From a virus, in IMG/VR virus record IMGVR_UViG_3300035698_024294, positions 1 to 61,789 of that record: a DNA stretch of 61,789 bases, one strand, 5' to 3'. The notes beneath the pieces are model-generated. The model searched no databases, was not told where the DNA came from, and saw only the letters and a list, made by a program, of their open reading frames with translations. Every line of letters starts with the position of its first letter. Within the stretch, counting starts at the first letter, position 1. Of this stretch, positions 32,101 through 39,578 are shown piece after piece. The position numbers and the translations under genes were made by a program.

Positions 32101-33167
32101 AGACTTAAAAAGTCTTTGCGAAAAGTCAGAAAGATTTTTTGTTCTCACAGAAGAACAGAAAAAAAGATACAAAAAAGAAATTAGTGTAGCTAAAAGATTT
32201 TATGACAATGGAAGAAATTTATATAATGAATTAGTTGAAAAACAGTTAATGTTAAAAACTCAATATATAATTCCATACATTATAGGATTAACAGATATGT
32301 TAACTGATGAAAAACCAGTTTATATTCAAGTAAAGTCTGGAGCCTCAGGTGGTAAGGCTTATGCCACCCGTTATAGAAATATAGCGTAAAAAATGTTCTA
32401 AATTGTCGGGGAACTCCAGAGATGGACAATCCGCAGCGAAACCCGAAAGGGGACGTTCAACGACTATAATGGACTGCCTAAACGTAAAGACGTAGGTAAA
32501 GGGATAGTCTGATCTTACTATATAATCTAAAAAGAAAAGTAAGCTAACATAAATGATAGACATAGATACTGACTGGCAAGGGAATGGTCGTGAAAAAATA
32601 TATAACTATCTTAAAGAAAAATATGGTGAAGATAGAGTTCTTCACGTAGGAACGTTTTCTGCACTTGGGCCAGCTTCTGCTGCTAAAGATGTTTTAAGGG
32701 CTAATGGAGCAGACTTTGGAAAATCAAATAAGTTTACAAAAGTTCTTGAAAAGAATGAAACTTGGCAAGAAAATCTCGATAGGATTAAAAGAGAAGAGCC
32801 AGAAAATTGGAAGTTCTATTTAGCTAACGAGAAAATTTTTGAAAGTGTTCCTCATCTAATCGGAAAAATTCGTCAGAGCGGAAAACATGCTGGAGGTATT
32901 GTAGTAAGTGATAAACCTATTTACAATTATATTCCAGTTGATAGAGTTAATGGAGAAGTTGTAACAGCTTTTCCAGAATCTGGAAGTAACGCCGTTCTTG
33001 ATGAATTAGGTATTATTAAATATGATATTCTTGGTATATCAATTCTTGACGTTATGGCAGAAACTATTGATATGATTGATGAAGAAATTTATATGATTGA
33101 AGATGATGATGGAGTAATTAAATTTGTTCCTCAGAGTTATATTGATAAAGAAATAGAACAATTTTAA
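32087..33167 (+). CDS. dnaE: DnaE middle piece with catalytic aspartates, interrupted by a group I intron
   Basis: Read as join(32087-32353, 32556-33167), 292 residues. Exon 1 gives 89 residues from a TTG start (AAAGGAG), MKTFEDLKSLCEKSERFF to QVKSGASGG, which I cannot align to DnaE. Exon 2 opens IDIDTDWQGNGREK, the palm motif with two catalytic Asp, continues VLHVGTFSALGPASAAKDVL, GKHAGGIVV and ELGIIKYDILGIS (third catalytic Asp, equivalent to E. coli D555), and stops at the position where DnaE continues in the 34805 gene. Without splicing only a 100-residue peptide ending in the intron is made, so polymerase activity depends on splicing. Whether exon 1 replaces a lost N-terminal join is unknown. 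Confidence 0.8.
32354..32555 (+). ncRNA. group I intron, 202 nt, no ORF
   Basis: P1: exon GGTGGT (32348-32353) pairs with GCCACC (32363-32368), giving the U-G pair at the 5' splice site. P6 is CCC-GAAA-GGG with a GNRA loop. P7 is CGACTA (32461-32466) with TAGTC (32505-32509). P8 is CCTAAACGT/ACGTAGG. P9 is CTTAC/GTAAG. The last intron base is G32555. P10 pairs exon 2 AUAG with UUAU next to the guide. Both exons join in frame. The core resembles the T4 td-type (IA2) intron. Confidence 0.85.
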
Positions 33168-33177
33168 GGGAGAGAAA

Positions 33178-33439
33178 GTGAAACTAAAATATAAAGAGTA
33201 TAAAGAAAAGGAAGTTAATATACATAAACGCGAAATGTTCTGATCTTTGCATATGTATTATTTATGATTCAGACGGCAATTTGTTAAAAGAAACTGACGG
33301 ATATGTTCCTTCATTTATGCCAGATGGCGGTGGAGATTATGTTGATTTAGAAATTGATGTAGATACAGGTCAAATTCTAAACTGGAGAGCAAACAAAGAA
33401 AATCTTGAAGATTTTATAAATGAAAAAGGAGATGAATAA
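33178..33439 (+). pseudogene. small gene with an internal frameshift
   Basis: A GTG frame (AGGGAGAGAAA ribosome site) reads MKLKYKEYKEKEVNI and stops at 33241. The +1 frame continues NAKCSDLCICIIYDSDGN, then YVPSFMPDGGGDYVDLEID and ends with TAAATG at the next start. Together they look like one 85-residue protein broken near 33220. A sequencing error or programmed shift is possible. Function unknown. Confidence 0.55.
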
Positions 33440-33652
33440 ATGAGAGCAAAATTTGAATGTTGTAGCGTAACGAGACTTAAAGATACTGTTGAAGCTTCAT
33501 TGACCGCTGTGTCAGGAGAAGATAAAGCAGATCAGGAGTTTAATAAATATACTCCATCAGGCACATTAACAATAATGATTGATAATAAAGCAGTTTTTAA
33601 TTTTTTTGAGCCTGGTAAAAAATATTTTCTTGACATTTCCGAGGAGGGTTAA
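33440..33652 (+). CDS. small hypothetical protein
   Basis: 70 residues, MRAKFECCSVTRLKDTVEAS, beta-rich, with FFEPGKKYFLDISEE at the end. Similar to small phage proteins of unknown function often seen beside replication genes. Start overlaps the previous stop region (TAAATG). Confidence 0.55.
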   Translation: MRAKFECCSVTRLKDTVEASLTAVSGEDKADQEFNKYTPSGTLTIMIDNKAVFNFFEPGKKYFLDISEEG

Positions 33653-33871
33653 GTGGCAATAAAAAATAAAGAAGTAATGGTTTTAGTAAACAAGAAAATA
33701 GAAGAGATGGAAAAACACTTTAATGTTTTAGAAACTGAAATTCAAAAAGATGATGATAAGTTTAATAAATCTATTGTCGCAGTTAGTGTTGGAAAATTGA
33801 TGAAACTCCATCAAGATGTTTCATTTTTTCTTGGTGTATTTGATGGTAAACCAAAATACGAAGGGCAATAA
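33653..33871 (+). CDS. small helical hypothetical protein
   Basis: 72 residues from a GTG start directly after the previous stop (GAGGAGGGT serves as ribosome site). Helical, charged. No family recognised. Confidence 0.5.
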   Translation: MAIKNKEVMVLVNKKIEEMEKHFNVLETEIQKDDDKFNKSIVAVSVGKLMKLHQDVSFFLGVFDGKPKYEGQ

Positions 33872-33874
33872 GAT

Positions 33875-34138
33875 ATGGAATTTTATAAAGGAATGTCAAT
33901 CCCTGGATTAGTTAGCGGATATATTTTTGAAGGAAACTTGCCTTTTTATAACGGTAAAAATGATTCAGGGATTACAATAGAAATGGATGGTGGCGTTAGA
34001 GGATTTAACATACGAGCAACTGCTATTTTTGACGGGGAAAAATGGAAAGTAAGTGGTAGCAGTTTTGACTTTACTGGAGAGAAAGTTTATATATGTGAAA
34101 AGGTAAGAACTCTCGTTTACGAAAAGGAAAAGGAATAG
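33875..34138 (+). CDS. small hypothetical protein
   Basis: 87 residues, MEFYKGMSIPGLVSGYIFEG, beta-rich (alternating hydrophobic, several Gly). Three bases after the previous gene; runs into the sigma-like gene. Confidence 0.5.
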   Translation: MEFYKGMSIPGLVSGYIFEGNLPFYNGKNDSGITIEMDGGVRGFNIRATAIFDGEKWKVSGSSFDFTGEKVYICEKVRTLVYEKEKE

Positions 34139-34141
34139 TAA

Positions 34142-34528
34142 TTGTTAAATATAGATAAAGATATCCTTAATGAAAAATATAATTCTGGTGATATGGATTA
34201 TTTTTTCAGTAAGGCTAACGAAATAACAGATTTCATTTTAACCAGAAAGTATAATATATATGATGATGAGAAGCGTGCTGATATGACTCAAGAATGTCTT
34301 GAAAACTTATGGAAGAAAGTAAAAGTAGGTAAGGTTGATGGTTCGAAGAACTTGATGAGTTTTGTTTGGCAAAACTCAACTTTCAGAATACTTGAAATTT
34401 TAAGGAAAGAAAAGAATCGAAATAGGATTGCACCTTTCATTTCGTATGACAATGAAGAATTTGAATTTCTTAAAGGCGTAGATAGTGCTAAGTATGGTCA
34501 AGCAGAAATAGATAAGATATTTGCGTAA
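34142..34528 (+). CDS. sigma-like factor, candidate late sigma (gp55-like)
   Basis: 128 residues from a TTG start (AAAAGGAATAG). The central part resembles sigma-70 region 2: DEKRADMTQECLENLWKKVK, then GSKNLMSFVWQNSTFRILEI and LRKEKNRNR, as in ECF factors and T4 gp55. The C-terminus is short and holds no region 4, like gp55, which needs other phage proteins. The window's late genes share a GTAAAGATAA-type motif that such a factor could read. Assignment by pattern only; a non-sigma helical protein is the alternative. Confidence 0.6.
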   Translation: MLNIDKDILNEKYNSGDMDYFFSKANEITDFILTRKYNIYDDEKRADMTQECLENLWKKVKVGKVDGSKNLMSFVWQNSTFRILEILRKEKNRNRIAPFISYDNEEFEFLKGVDSAKYGQAEIDKIFA

Positions 34529-34540
34529 AGAGGGGATAAA

Positions 34541-34768
34541 ATGAATGGATTTATAGCGAACAATTTCAGAGTAAAGTTTGAGTATATGTTGCTAGAACAA
34601 TACTCAAATGGGCCAGACCAGCACGAACGCTGGGTTAAAGTGATACAACTAAAGACAGAAGATGCGTTATTCATTGTTAGAGAGCGTTCCTTTGAACAAA
34701 TAAAAGATAAAGAATTTGAAAGTATGTGTAATTATACTGTTTGGGTTTTAGCAGGAAAACCAGAATAA
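34541..34768 (+). CDS. small hypothetical protein
   Basis: 75 residues, MNGFIANNFRVKFEYMLLEQ, behind AGAGGGGATAAA. Beta-rich start, no family recognised. Last gene before the promoter of the DnaE C-terminal pieces. Confidence 0.5.
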   Translation: MNGFIANNFRVKFEYMLLEQYSNGPDQHERWVKVIQLKTEDALFIVRERSFEQIKDKEFESMCNYTVWVLAGKPE

Positions 34769-34770
34769 CC

Positions 34771-34799
34771 TTGACATAAAAAGAATAATATAGTATAAT
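34771..34799 (+). promoter_or_regulatory. early-type promoter for dnaE C-terminal pieces
   Basis: TTGACA, TAAAAAGAATAATATAG, TATAAT; ATG at 34805 is five bases after the -10, so there is no room for a ribosome site. Confidence 0.88.
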
Positions 34800-34804
34800 T
34801 AGTT

Positions 34805-35476
34805 ATGAGAATAATAAAAAAGGTAACTAAACAAGAATTGAAAGATCGTCTGTATAATATTGATACAGGCGATCTTAATCTTTACAAAGAAGCTAACAAC
34901 GAAAATTCTATTGGTATTTTTCAACTCAATGGAAATCTTGCACACGAAATAATTAAAAAAGTAAAACCTCAAAATTTTGACGAGATAAATGCAGTCTCTG
35001 CTTTCGCAAGACCTGGAACATCAAGTTTCGTCGATAAATACATTAAAAACAGAGAAAATCATAAATCTCAGTATCCAGAAAAAATAGCTGCATTGTTACA
35101 AGAAACTCAATCCGTTGTTTTATATCAGGAACAGGCAATGTCTGTATTTAATAAGATTGGTGGATTTTCTCTTGAAGAGTGTTTAACTGGAGATACTATA
35201 ATTCTTACAAATAAAGGGGATATTTCAATAAAAGAAATAGTAGAAAATAAATTAGATATAAAAGTTTTATCACTGAATGAAGAAACTGGTGAACTTGAAA
35301 TGAAACCAGTGATTAAGTTCTTTAATAATGGAACAAGAGAACTAATAGAAATAGAGATAGAAGCAGGAAATGCTATAAAATGCACTCCAGAACATGAATT
35401 TTATACAAAGAATAGAGGCTGGATAGAAGCTAAAGATTTAACAGAAGAAGATGAACTTTTTCATAACCCATCGTAA
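34805..35476 (+). CDS. dnaE: DnaE third piece fused to N-terminal half of a split intein
   Basis: 223 residues. Residues 1-125 continue DnaE after the catalytic Asp: SIGIFQLNGNLAHEIIKKVK, FDEINAVSAFARPGTSSFVD, SVVLYQEQAMSVFNKIGG (fingers). After FSLEE the intein half starts at Cys126, CLTGDTIILT, with block B CTPEHEFYTK, and ends DELFHNPS with a stop. Residues 126-223 (98 aa) are a normal split-intein N half. The partner is at 36371. An HNH gene separates them, the layout called a fractured gene. The spliced product is DnaE residues joined as FSLEE + CDSIRGLM. Confidence 0.93.
   Translation: MRIIKKVTKQELKDRLYNIDTGDLNLYKEANNENSIGIFQLNGNLAHEIIKKVKPQNFDEINAVSAFARPGTSSFVDKYIKNRENHKSQYPEKIAALLQETQSVVLYQEQAMSVFNKIGGFSLEECLTGDTIILTNKGDISIKEIVENKLDIKVLSLNEETGELEMKPVIKFFNNGTRELIEIEIEAGNAIKCTPEHEFYTKNRGWIEAKDLTEEDELFHNPS
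35180..35473 (+). mobile_element. split intein, N half (DnaE)
   Basis: 98 codons from Cys1 (TGT 35180) to the stop, blocks A and B present. Split is at the canonical position between the horseshoe halves. Confidence 0.92.
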
Positions 35477-35482
35477 AGATAA
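35473..35482 (+). promoter_or_regulatory. late-type motif GTAAAGATAA before the HNH gene
   Basis: A perfect GTAAAGATAA that includes the stop codon of the N-intein gene, followed by TATAAGGAG and the HNH start. If functional, it would give the endonuclease late expression separate from the polymerase pieces. Confidence 0.45.
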
Positions 35483-35496
35483 TATAAGGAGATACG

Positions 35497-36381
35497 ATGA
35501 ACTATGAAAAAAACTATAATGATTATATTAATTATGTTAAATCTTTAAATAGAAAAAAAAGTGACTGTATGTATTATGAATTACATCATATAATCCCTAG
35601 AAGCTTAAAAGGAACAAACGATGACGGCAATTTAGTTTTGTTGACATATAGAGAGCATTATTTAGCCCATTTTTTATTATGGAAAATTTATAGCAATAAA
35701 GAAATGATGTATTCTTTTTGGTTAATGAATAACACAAAGAGCAAAGTTAAGTTTAACATAAGTTCAAGATTATATGAAAGTCTAAAAACTTCTTTTATAA
35801 AGGCACAAGAGAAAAAAGTTATTTGTTTAGAAACAGGTAGAGTTTTCGATTCTATGAAAAAAGCTTCCTCTTTTTATGACTTAACAAGTGCAGACGGGAT
35901 AAGGATTTCAATAAAGAATAAAAACAGTATTTCAGCTGGATATCATTGGGATTATTATTATGATAATATAGATTATACAAGAGATAAGTTTTACAAAAAA
36001 CAAAAAAATGTATATACTGTTATTAGGCTAGAGGACGTGGAAAAATATCTCTCTTATAAAGAGGCTGGAATAGATAATAACATAACAGGATCTACTATTT
36101 GTGATGCTGCAACTGGCAGAACAAAAACAGCCAATGGATATCATTGGAGTAAATTTGATAGCCTTGTTGATTATACTAAAAATAAGTTTTATAAAAAAGA
36201 AAGAATGTCATTTCCTTCTGGATACAAAAAAGTTGTTTGTATCGAAACAGGAAAAAAATATAATTCTCAGCAAGAAGCTGCTAGAGACATAGGATATAAA
36301 ATATCTGGAGATATAGGCAGATGTTGCGACGGAAAATTGAAGTCTTGTGGCGGATTTCGCTGGAGAAGAAATGAAAATTAA
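35497..36381 (+). CDS. HNH endonuclease with NUMOD1 repeats, inside the split-intein gap
   Basis: 294 residues. HNH core YYELHHIIPRSLKGTNDDGN, then LVLLTYREHYLAHFLL. The rest holds three NUMOD1-like DNA-binding repeats: VICLETGRVFDSMKKAS, an internal copy YLSYKEAGIDNNITGSTI, and VVCIETGKKYNSQQEAA, each ending in (A/G)GYHW or CGGFRW. It lies exactly between the two intein halves and overlaps the C half by 11 bases. It presumably targets intein-free dnaE. Confidence 0.88.
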   Translation: MNYEKNYNDYINYVKSLNRKKSDCMYYELHHIIPRSLKGTNDDGNLVLLTYREHYLAHFLLWKIYSNKEMMYSFWLMNNTKSKVKFNISSRLYESLKTSFIKAQEKKVICLETGRVFDSMKKASSFYDLTSADGIRISIKNKNSISAGYHWDYYYDNIDYTRDKFYKKQKNVYTVIRLEDVEKYLSYKEAGIDNNITGSTICDAATGRTKTANGYHWSKFDSLVDYTKNKFYKKERMSFPSGYKKVVCIETGKKYNSQQEAARDIGYKISGDIGRCCDGKLKSCGGFRWRRNEN

Positions 36382-36472
36382 AAACATAAAAAAAATTGAA
36401 TCAGAAACTGTTTACGATATAAAAGTTAAAGATAACCATAACTTTTTTGCTAATAACGTTTTGGTTCATAAT
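36371..36472 (+). mobile_element. split intein, C half (DnaE)
   Basis: 34 codons ending His-Asn before Cys+1 (36473), matching the N half at 35180. Confidence 0.92.
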
Positions 36473-37615
36473 TGCGATAGTATTCGTGGTCTTATGAAAA
36501 AACTTGGAAAGGCTGAAAAAAAGAAAGAAGATCTTGATAAATGGGATGTCGTTATTAAACGATTTACAAAAGGAGCACAAGAAACTGGTATCTCTTTAAA
36601 AGATGCAAAAAATGTTGCTAGCGATATGCTTAAAATGTCGTCGTACCAATTTAATAAATCTCATGCAACTGCATATACTTTTATTGCAGCTCAAACTTTG
36701 TATTTATCATATTACTTTAGAAAATACTTTTATGCGTCAGTTCTCCATTACGAGGTAGGACGAGATAAGTATCTTTTAGAGAGATTAAAATCTGTTAAGT
36801 CTCAAGGGTTTAACATACTTCCTCCAGATGTAAACAAATCAAAAATAAGTTTATCTCCTGTTAAAGGAAGCGCAAACTCTATTATCTTTGGATTATATGA
36901 TGTTAAAGGTATTGGAGAAGTTCCGGCAACTACTATTAAATCGTTACAACCATTTGATTCAATGATAGATTTCATTCTTAAAATTCAGGGTAAAAGAATT
37001 TCTATTACTGTTATAAAGGCTCTCGTTGTAGCAGGTGCTTTTGATGATATAGAGGATTATGATAAGAAGATTTTATATGAAGCTGTTCTTTTATTCTGGA
37101 AGGATAAGAAGTCGACAAAAGTTCCAGAAAAGTTAGAGCAGATTTGGGATGCTTCTTTACAAACAGTTATAGAGACAACTCTTCCAGCTACGTTTGAGGA
37201 ACAGAAAGACTATGAAAGAAAATCTCTTGGGTTTAATTTCTTTATAAATTCTTTCACAGAAGAGTTCTTATCAGCAATTGATGTTCTTGTCAAGAAAGGA
37301 TTAGCTTATCCGTCAATAGATAAAGTAAGAAAAGGATCTGCTAAAGTTCCTGTAGTTGTTAATAAGATTAAAACCCTTAACGACAAGAATGGTAAAGAAA
37401 TGGCTTTTCTTGATTTAGAAGATCAATTAGGCCAAGACTTAAGCGTTCCAATATTTCAAAGTTTTTGGAAGGTTCTGAAGACAAGGTTTGTTGAAGGTAA
37501 GATGCATATGATAAATTTGTATCTTGATGATGATCAGGTTATGTTCGGAAAGAGTGGATATGTCAGGAAGGATATGGAAATTTCAAGAATGGTGAAGAGA
37601 TTAGATAACCTGTAA
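36371..37615 (+). CDS. dnaE: C-terminal half of split intein fused to DnaE C-terminal piece
   Basis: 414 residues from ATG 36371 (TGGAGAAGAA); an upstream ATG at 36347 lies within the HNH gene. Residues 1-34, MKIKNIKKIESETVYDIKVK to NNVLVHN, are the intein C half (blocks F and G), followed by Cys+1. DnaE continues CDSIRGLMKKLGKAEKKKED, SSYQFNKSHATAYTFIAAQT (fingers), GFNILPPDVNKS, YDVKGIGEVPA (HhH) and an OB-like C-terminal region. A clear clamp-binding peptide is not visible. About 505 DnaE residues result after trans-splicing with the 34805 product. Confidence 0.93.
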   Translation: MKIKNIKKIESETVYDIKVKDNHNFFANNVLVHNCDSIRGLMKKLGKAEKKKEDLDKWDVVIKRFTKGAQETGISLKDAKNVASDMLKMSSYQFNKSHATAYTFIAAQTLYLSYYFRKYFYASVLHYEVGRDKYLLERLKSVKSQGFNILPPDVNKSKISLSPVKGSANSIIFGLYDVKGIGEVPATTIKSLQPFDSMIDFILKIQGKRISITVIKALVVAGAFDDIEDYDKKILYEAVLLFWKDKKSTKVPEKLEQIWDASLQTVIETTLPATFEEQKDYERKSLGFNFFINSFTEEFLSAIDVLVKKGLAYPSIDKVRKGSAKVPVVVNKIKTLNDKNGKEMAFLDLEDQLGQDLSVPIFQSFWKVLKTRFVEGKMHMINLYLDDDQVMFGKSGYVRKDMEISRMVKRLDNL

Positions 37616-37617
37616 TT

Positions 37618-37627
37618 GTAAAGATAA
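37618..37627 (+). promoter_or_regulatory. late-type motif GTAAAGATAA
   Basis: Perfect match just after the dnaE stop and 22 bases before the late gene at 37650. Confidence 0.5.
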
Positions 37628-37649
37628 AGTCATAAGGAATTATGACTAT

Positions 37650-38738
37650 ATGAATGTAACTGATATTTTACTTTTGGAAGGCGCTCACAATATAATTGAT
37701 GCTATAGCTGTATCCAGAAAGCCTATGCCCCATCTTATAAAAAAGGGAGTAGGCTCTTCTTTTATTGATATTTACTTGCACTATAATAAATTGACAAATA
37801 CAAACAGAGAAGAAAAAATAAAGAAAATACTAAAAGACATAAAAGGTATTGACACAAAAAAGCCTATAATTTACAAGAGCTATAAGAACATAGAAAGTCT
37901 AAACAAGGCTCGTGCTGATCTGAAAAAGTACTTAAATGACACTCTTGAATATGATAAAAAGGTCTCTAAACATAAAAAGCAAGAAGAAATTATAGAGAAA
38001 GAATATGCTAAAAAATCATCTGTTAAAGATCCTGAGATACAGCTATCAGCAGATGAAAGAAGTATGAGGTTTAGTGGAAAAATAAATGCGTTAATTAAAT
38101 CTTCGATTGGCGGAAATACAAATTTTTTTATTAATTATTTAAGTAGCGGTAAAGAAGTTAATTTCTTTAAGTCTGACGTTAAACTCGAAACCAAGAAAAA
38201 AGATTATCCCTCTAAAGGCGAAAAAAAGATAAGTAAAAACATATCACACATAGAGGTAAAATTAGAAGATCCAAGCAAAAAATTCAAATTTGGAGAAATC
38301 CTTTCAATAAGAAGTGAATCACAGTGGATACAATATAGAGACGGGCTAATGGCAGAGCTAAAGAAAAAAGGTATGGCTAAAAATGTTTCAAATACAGATA
38401 AAATAGCTTCTATATATTTTACAAAATTAGTAACTGCTTTAGACAAAGCTCCAGATTCCGAAAAGAATAAAATTATAAATAGAGTTTTTACTCATGCCGG
38501 CAGAACACATAGTAATTCTTTTATCTCAATAGGTAAAGGAAAACACAATCAAGTTACAGTTCCATTTAATAAGAAATACGTAAGACTAACTTTAGAAAAA
38601 GGTAATCTTATGAGACCAAGTTCAAAAATTAAATACCAAATACCAAGAATTATAGTAAAGTTTCAGGTTATAAAAAAGTTTGAAGGAAATGTTACAGAAG
38701 CGTTAAAAGCCTTTAAGAGTGAGATGCTAAATGATTAG
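37650..38738 (+). CDS. late protein, candidate internal virion protein
   Basis: 362 residues, basic, mixed helical. Starts MNVTDILLLE followed by GAHNII; LLE-G fits the capsid-targeting/cleavage pattern. The C-terminal part (THAGRTHSNSFISIGKGKHN and VTVPFNKKYVRLTL) looks like a folded beta domain. Follows a late-type motif and overlaps the next gene by 8 bases. No family recognised. Confidence 0.6.
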   Translation: MNVTDILLLEGAHNIIDAIAVSRKPMPHLIKKGVGSSFIDIYLHYNKLTNTNREEKIKKILKDIKGIDTKKPIIYKSYKNIESLNKARADLKKYLNDTLEYDKKVSKHKKQEEIIEKEYAKKSSVKDPEIQLSADERSMRFSGKINALIKSSIGGNTNFFINYLSSGKEVNFFKSDVKLETKKKDYPSKGEKKISKNISHIEVKLEDPSKKFKFGEILSIRSESQWIQYRDGLMAELKKKGMAKNVSNTDKIASIYFTKLVTALDKAPDSEKNKIINRVFTHAGRTHSNSFISIGKGKHNQVTVPFNKKYVRLTLEKGNLMRPSSKIKYQIPRIIVKFQVIKKFEGNVTEALKAFKSEMLND

Positions 38739-39192
38739 ATTAAATCACTCCACTATAGTAGAAAATAAACAAGTAACTCCATTTCTTATTCAAGGAACTA
38801 ATGTTTATTGCTTTGACAAGAAAAAAGAAACGATAATTTTACCAATAGATTCCTTTAAGACTAAAAGAAAAAATAAAAAACCAATTGTTGTTCCAATAGC
38901 AAGAACTAACAATACCAGATCAAGTAGCAGAATATATCCAGTAAAACCAACTATGATAGTTAAAGCTGTTGGTAGCGGAATAATTAAAGTAATGGGCAGT
39001 GCTGATTTTTCTCATGTTGCAAATGAAATTGTTGTACAAGAAGTTGGCAAATATAGATATAAAGCATCTGGAATGATTAAGACGATTGGTGCCGCAGATG
39101 TTAGAAAAGAAGTAGTAGAAGAAACTATAATTCCACCAGTGGTTGATAATAGTAGATATGTAAGACCATCGTTAGATAACGATTATATTTAG
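38731..39192 (+). CDS. hypothetical late protein with internal repeat
   Basis: 153 residues. Two related stretches are visible, VKAVGSGIIKVMGSADFSHV and YKASGMIKTIGAADVRKEV, each with a GxI(K)xxGxADxxxV pattern, so a short domain seems duplicated. Overlaps the upstream gene; cotranscribed with 39201. Virion protein by context. Confidence 0.55.
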   Translation: MIRLNHSTIVENKQVTPFLIQGTNVYCFDKKKETIILPIDSFKTKRKNKKPIVVPIARTNNTRSSSRIYPVKPTMIVKAVGSGIIKVMGSADFSHVANEIVVQEVGKYRYKASGMIKTIGAADVRKEVVEETIIPPVVDNSRYVRPSLDNDYI

Positions 39193-39200
39193 GAGATAGC

Positions 39201-39521
39201 ATGAAAGCTTCAGAAGTAATAAAAGAAGAATTAAATCCAGTATTTATGAAAGAACTTAATTCATTAGCAGCAACAAAGAAACAGATTGACGCAGTTTTAG
39301 CGCAAAATCCTTTAATCGCAAAGCAGATGGCTGCACCTGTTGGAGAAATAGATAAGAAAATTAATAGTCTTAAAATGGCTTTAGCGGCAGAACAGCAAAA
39401 AGATAGAAGCAAACAAAAAGACGGAGTAGGAACTCAAACTACAGCTAAAAAAACTGTAGCTCCAGTTGTAGCTCCAGTTGTAGCTCCAGTTAAACAGCCA
39501 ATAAATGTAAAGCCTGTTTAA
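39201..39521 (+). CDS. small Ala/Val-rich late protein
   Basis: 106 residues, start MKASEVIKEELNPVF behind AGGAGATAGC. Helical, with a C-terminal repeat of VVAP (three copies). IKE followed by E near the start fits the targeting-peptide pattern loosely. Last gene of the late block before an early-type promoter. Confidence 0.55.
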   Translation: MKASEVIKEELNPVFMKELNSLAATKKQIDAVLAQNPLIAKQMAAPVGEIDKKINSLKMALAAEQQKDRSKQKDGVGTQTTAKKTVAPVVAPVVAPVKQPINVKPV

Positions 39522-39523
39522 CC

Positions 39524-39552
39524 TTGACAATAAAAGAATAATCTGTTATAAT
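39524..39552 (+). promoter_or_regulatory. early-type promoter
   Basis: TTGACA, ATAAAAGAATAATCTGT, TATAAT. Heads the operon 39579-43033 with the exonuclease, PPAT-like and tubulin-like genes. Confidence 0.9.
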
Positions 39553-39578
39553 TATATAACAACAGGGAGATAAAACAT

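Noticed and set aside
32390-32552. Antisense frame at 32345-32563 as a gene
   Set aside because: It covers the catalytic core of the group I intron on the opposite strand and has no ribosome site.
29085-32555. A single 3.4-kb group I intron or a trans-spliced intron joining DnaE pieces 1 and 2
   Set aside because: The intron core next to exon 2 is complete in cis and its P1 pairs perfectly with the local exon GGTGGT; nothing intron-like follows piece 1, and the gap has its own promoters and genes.
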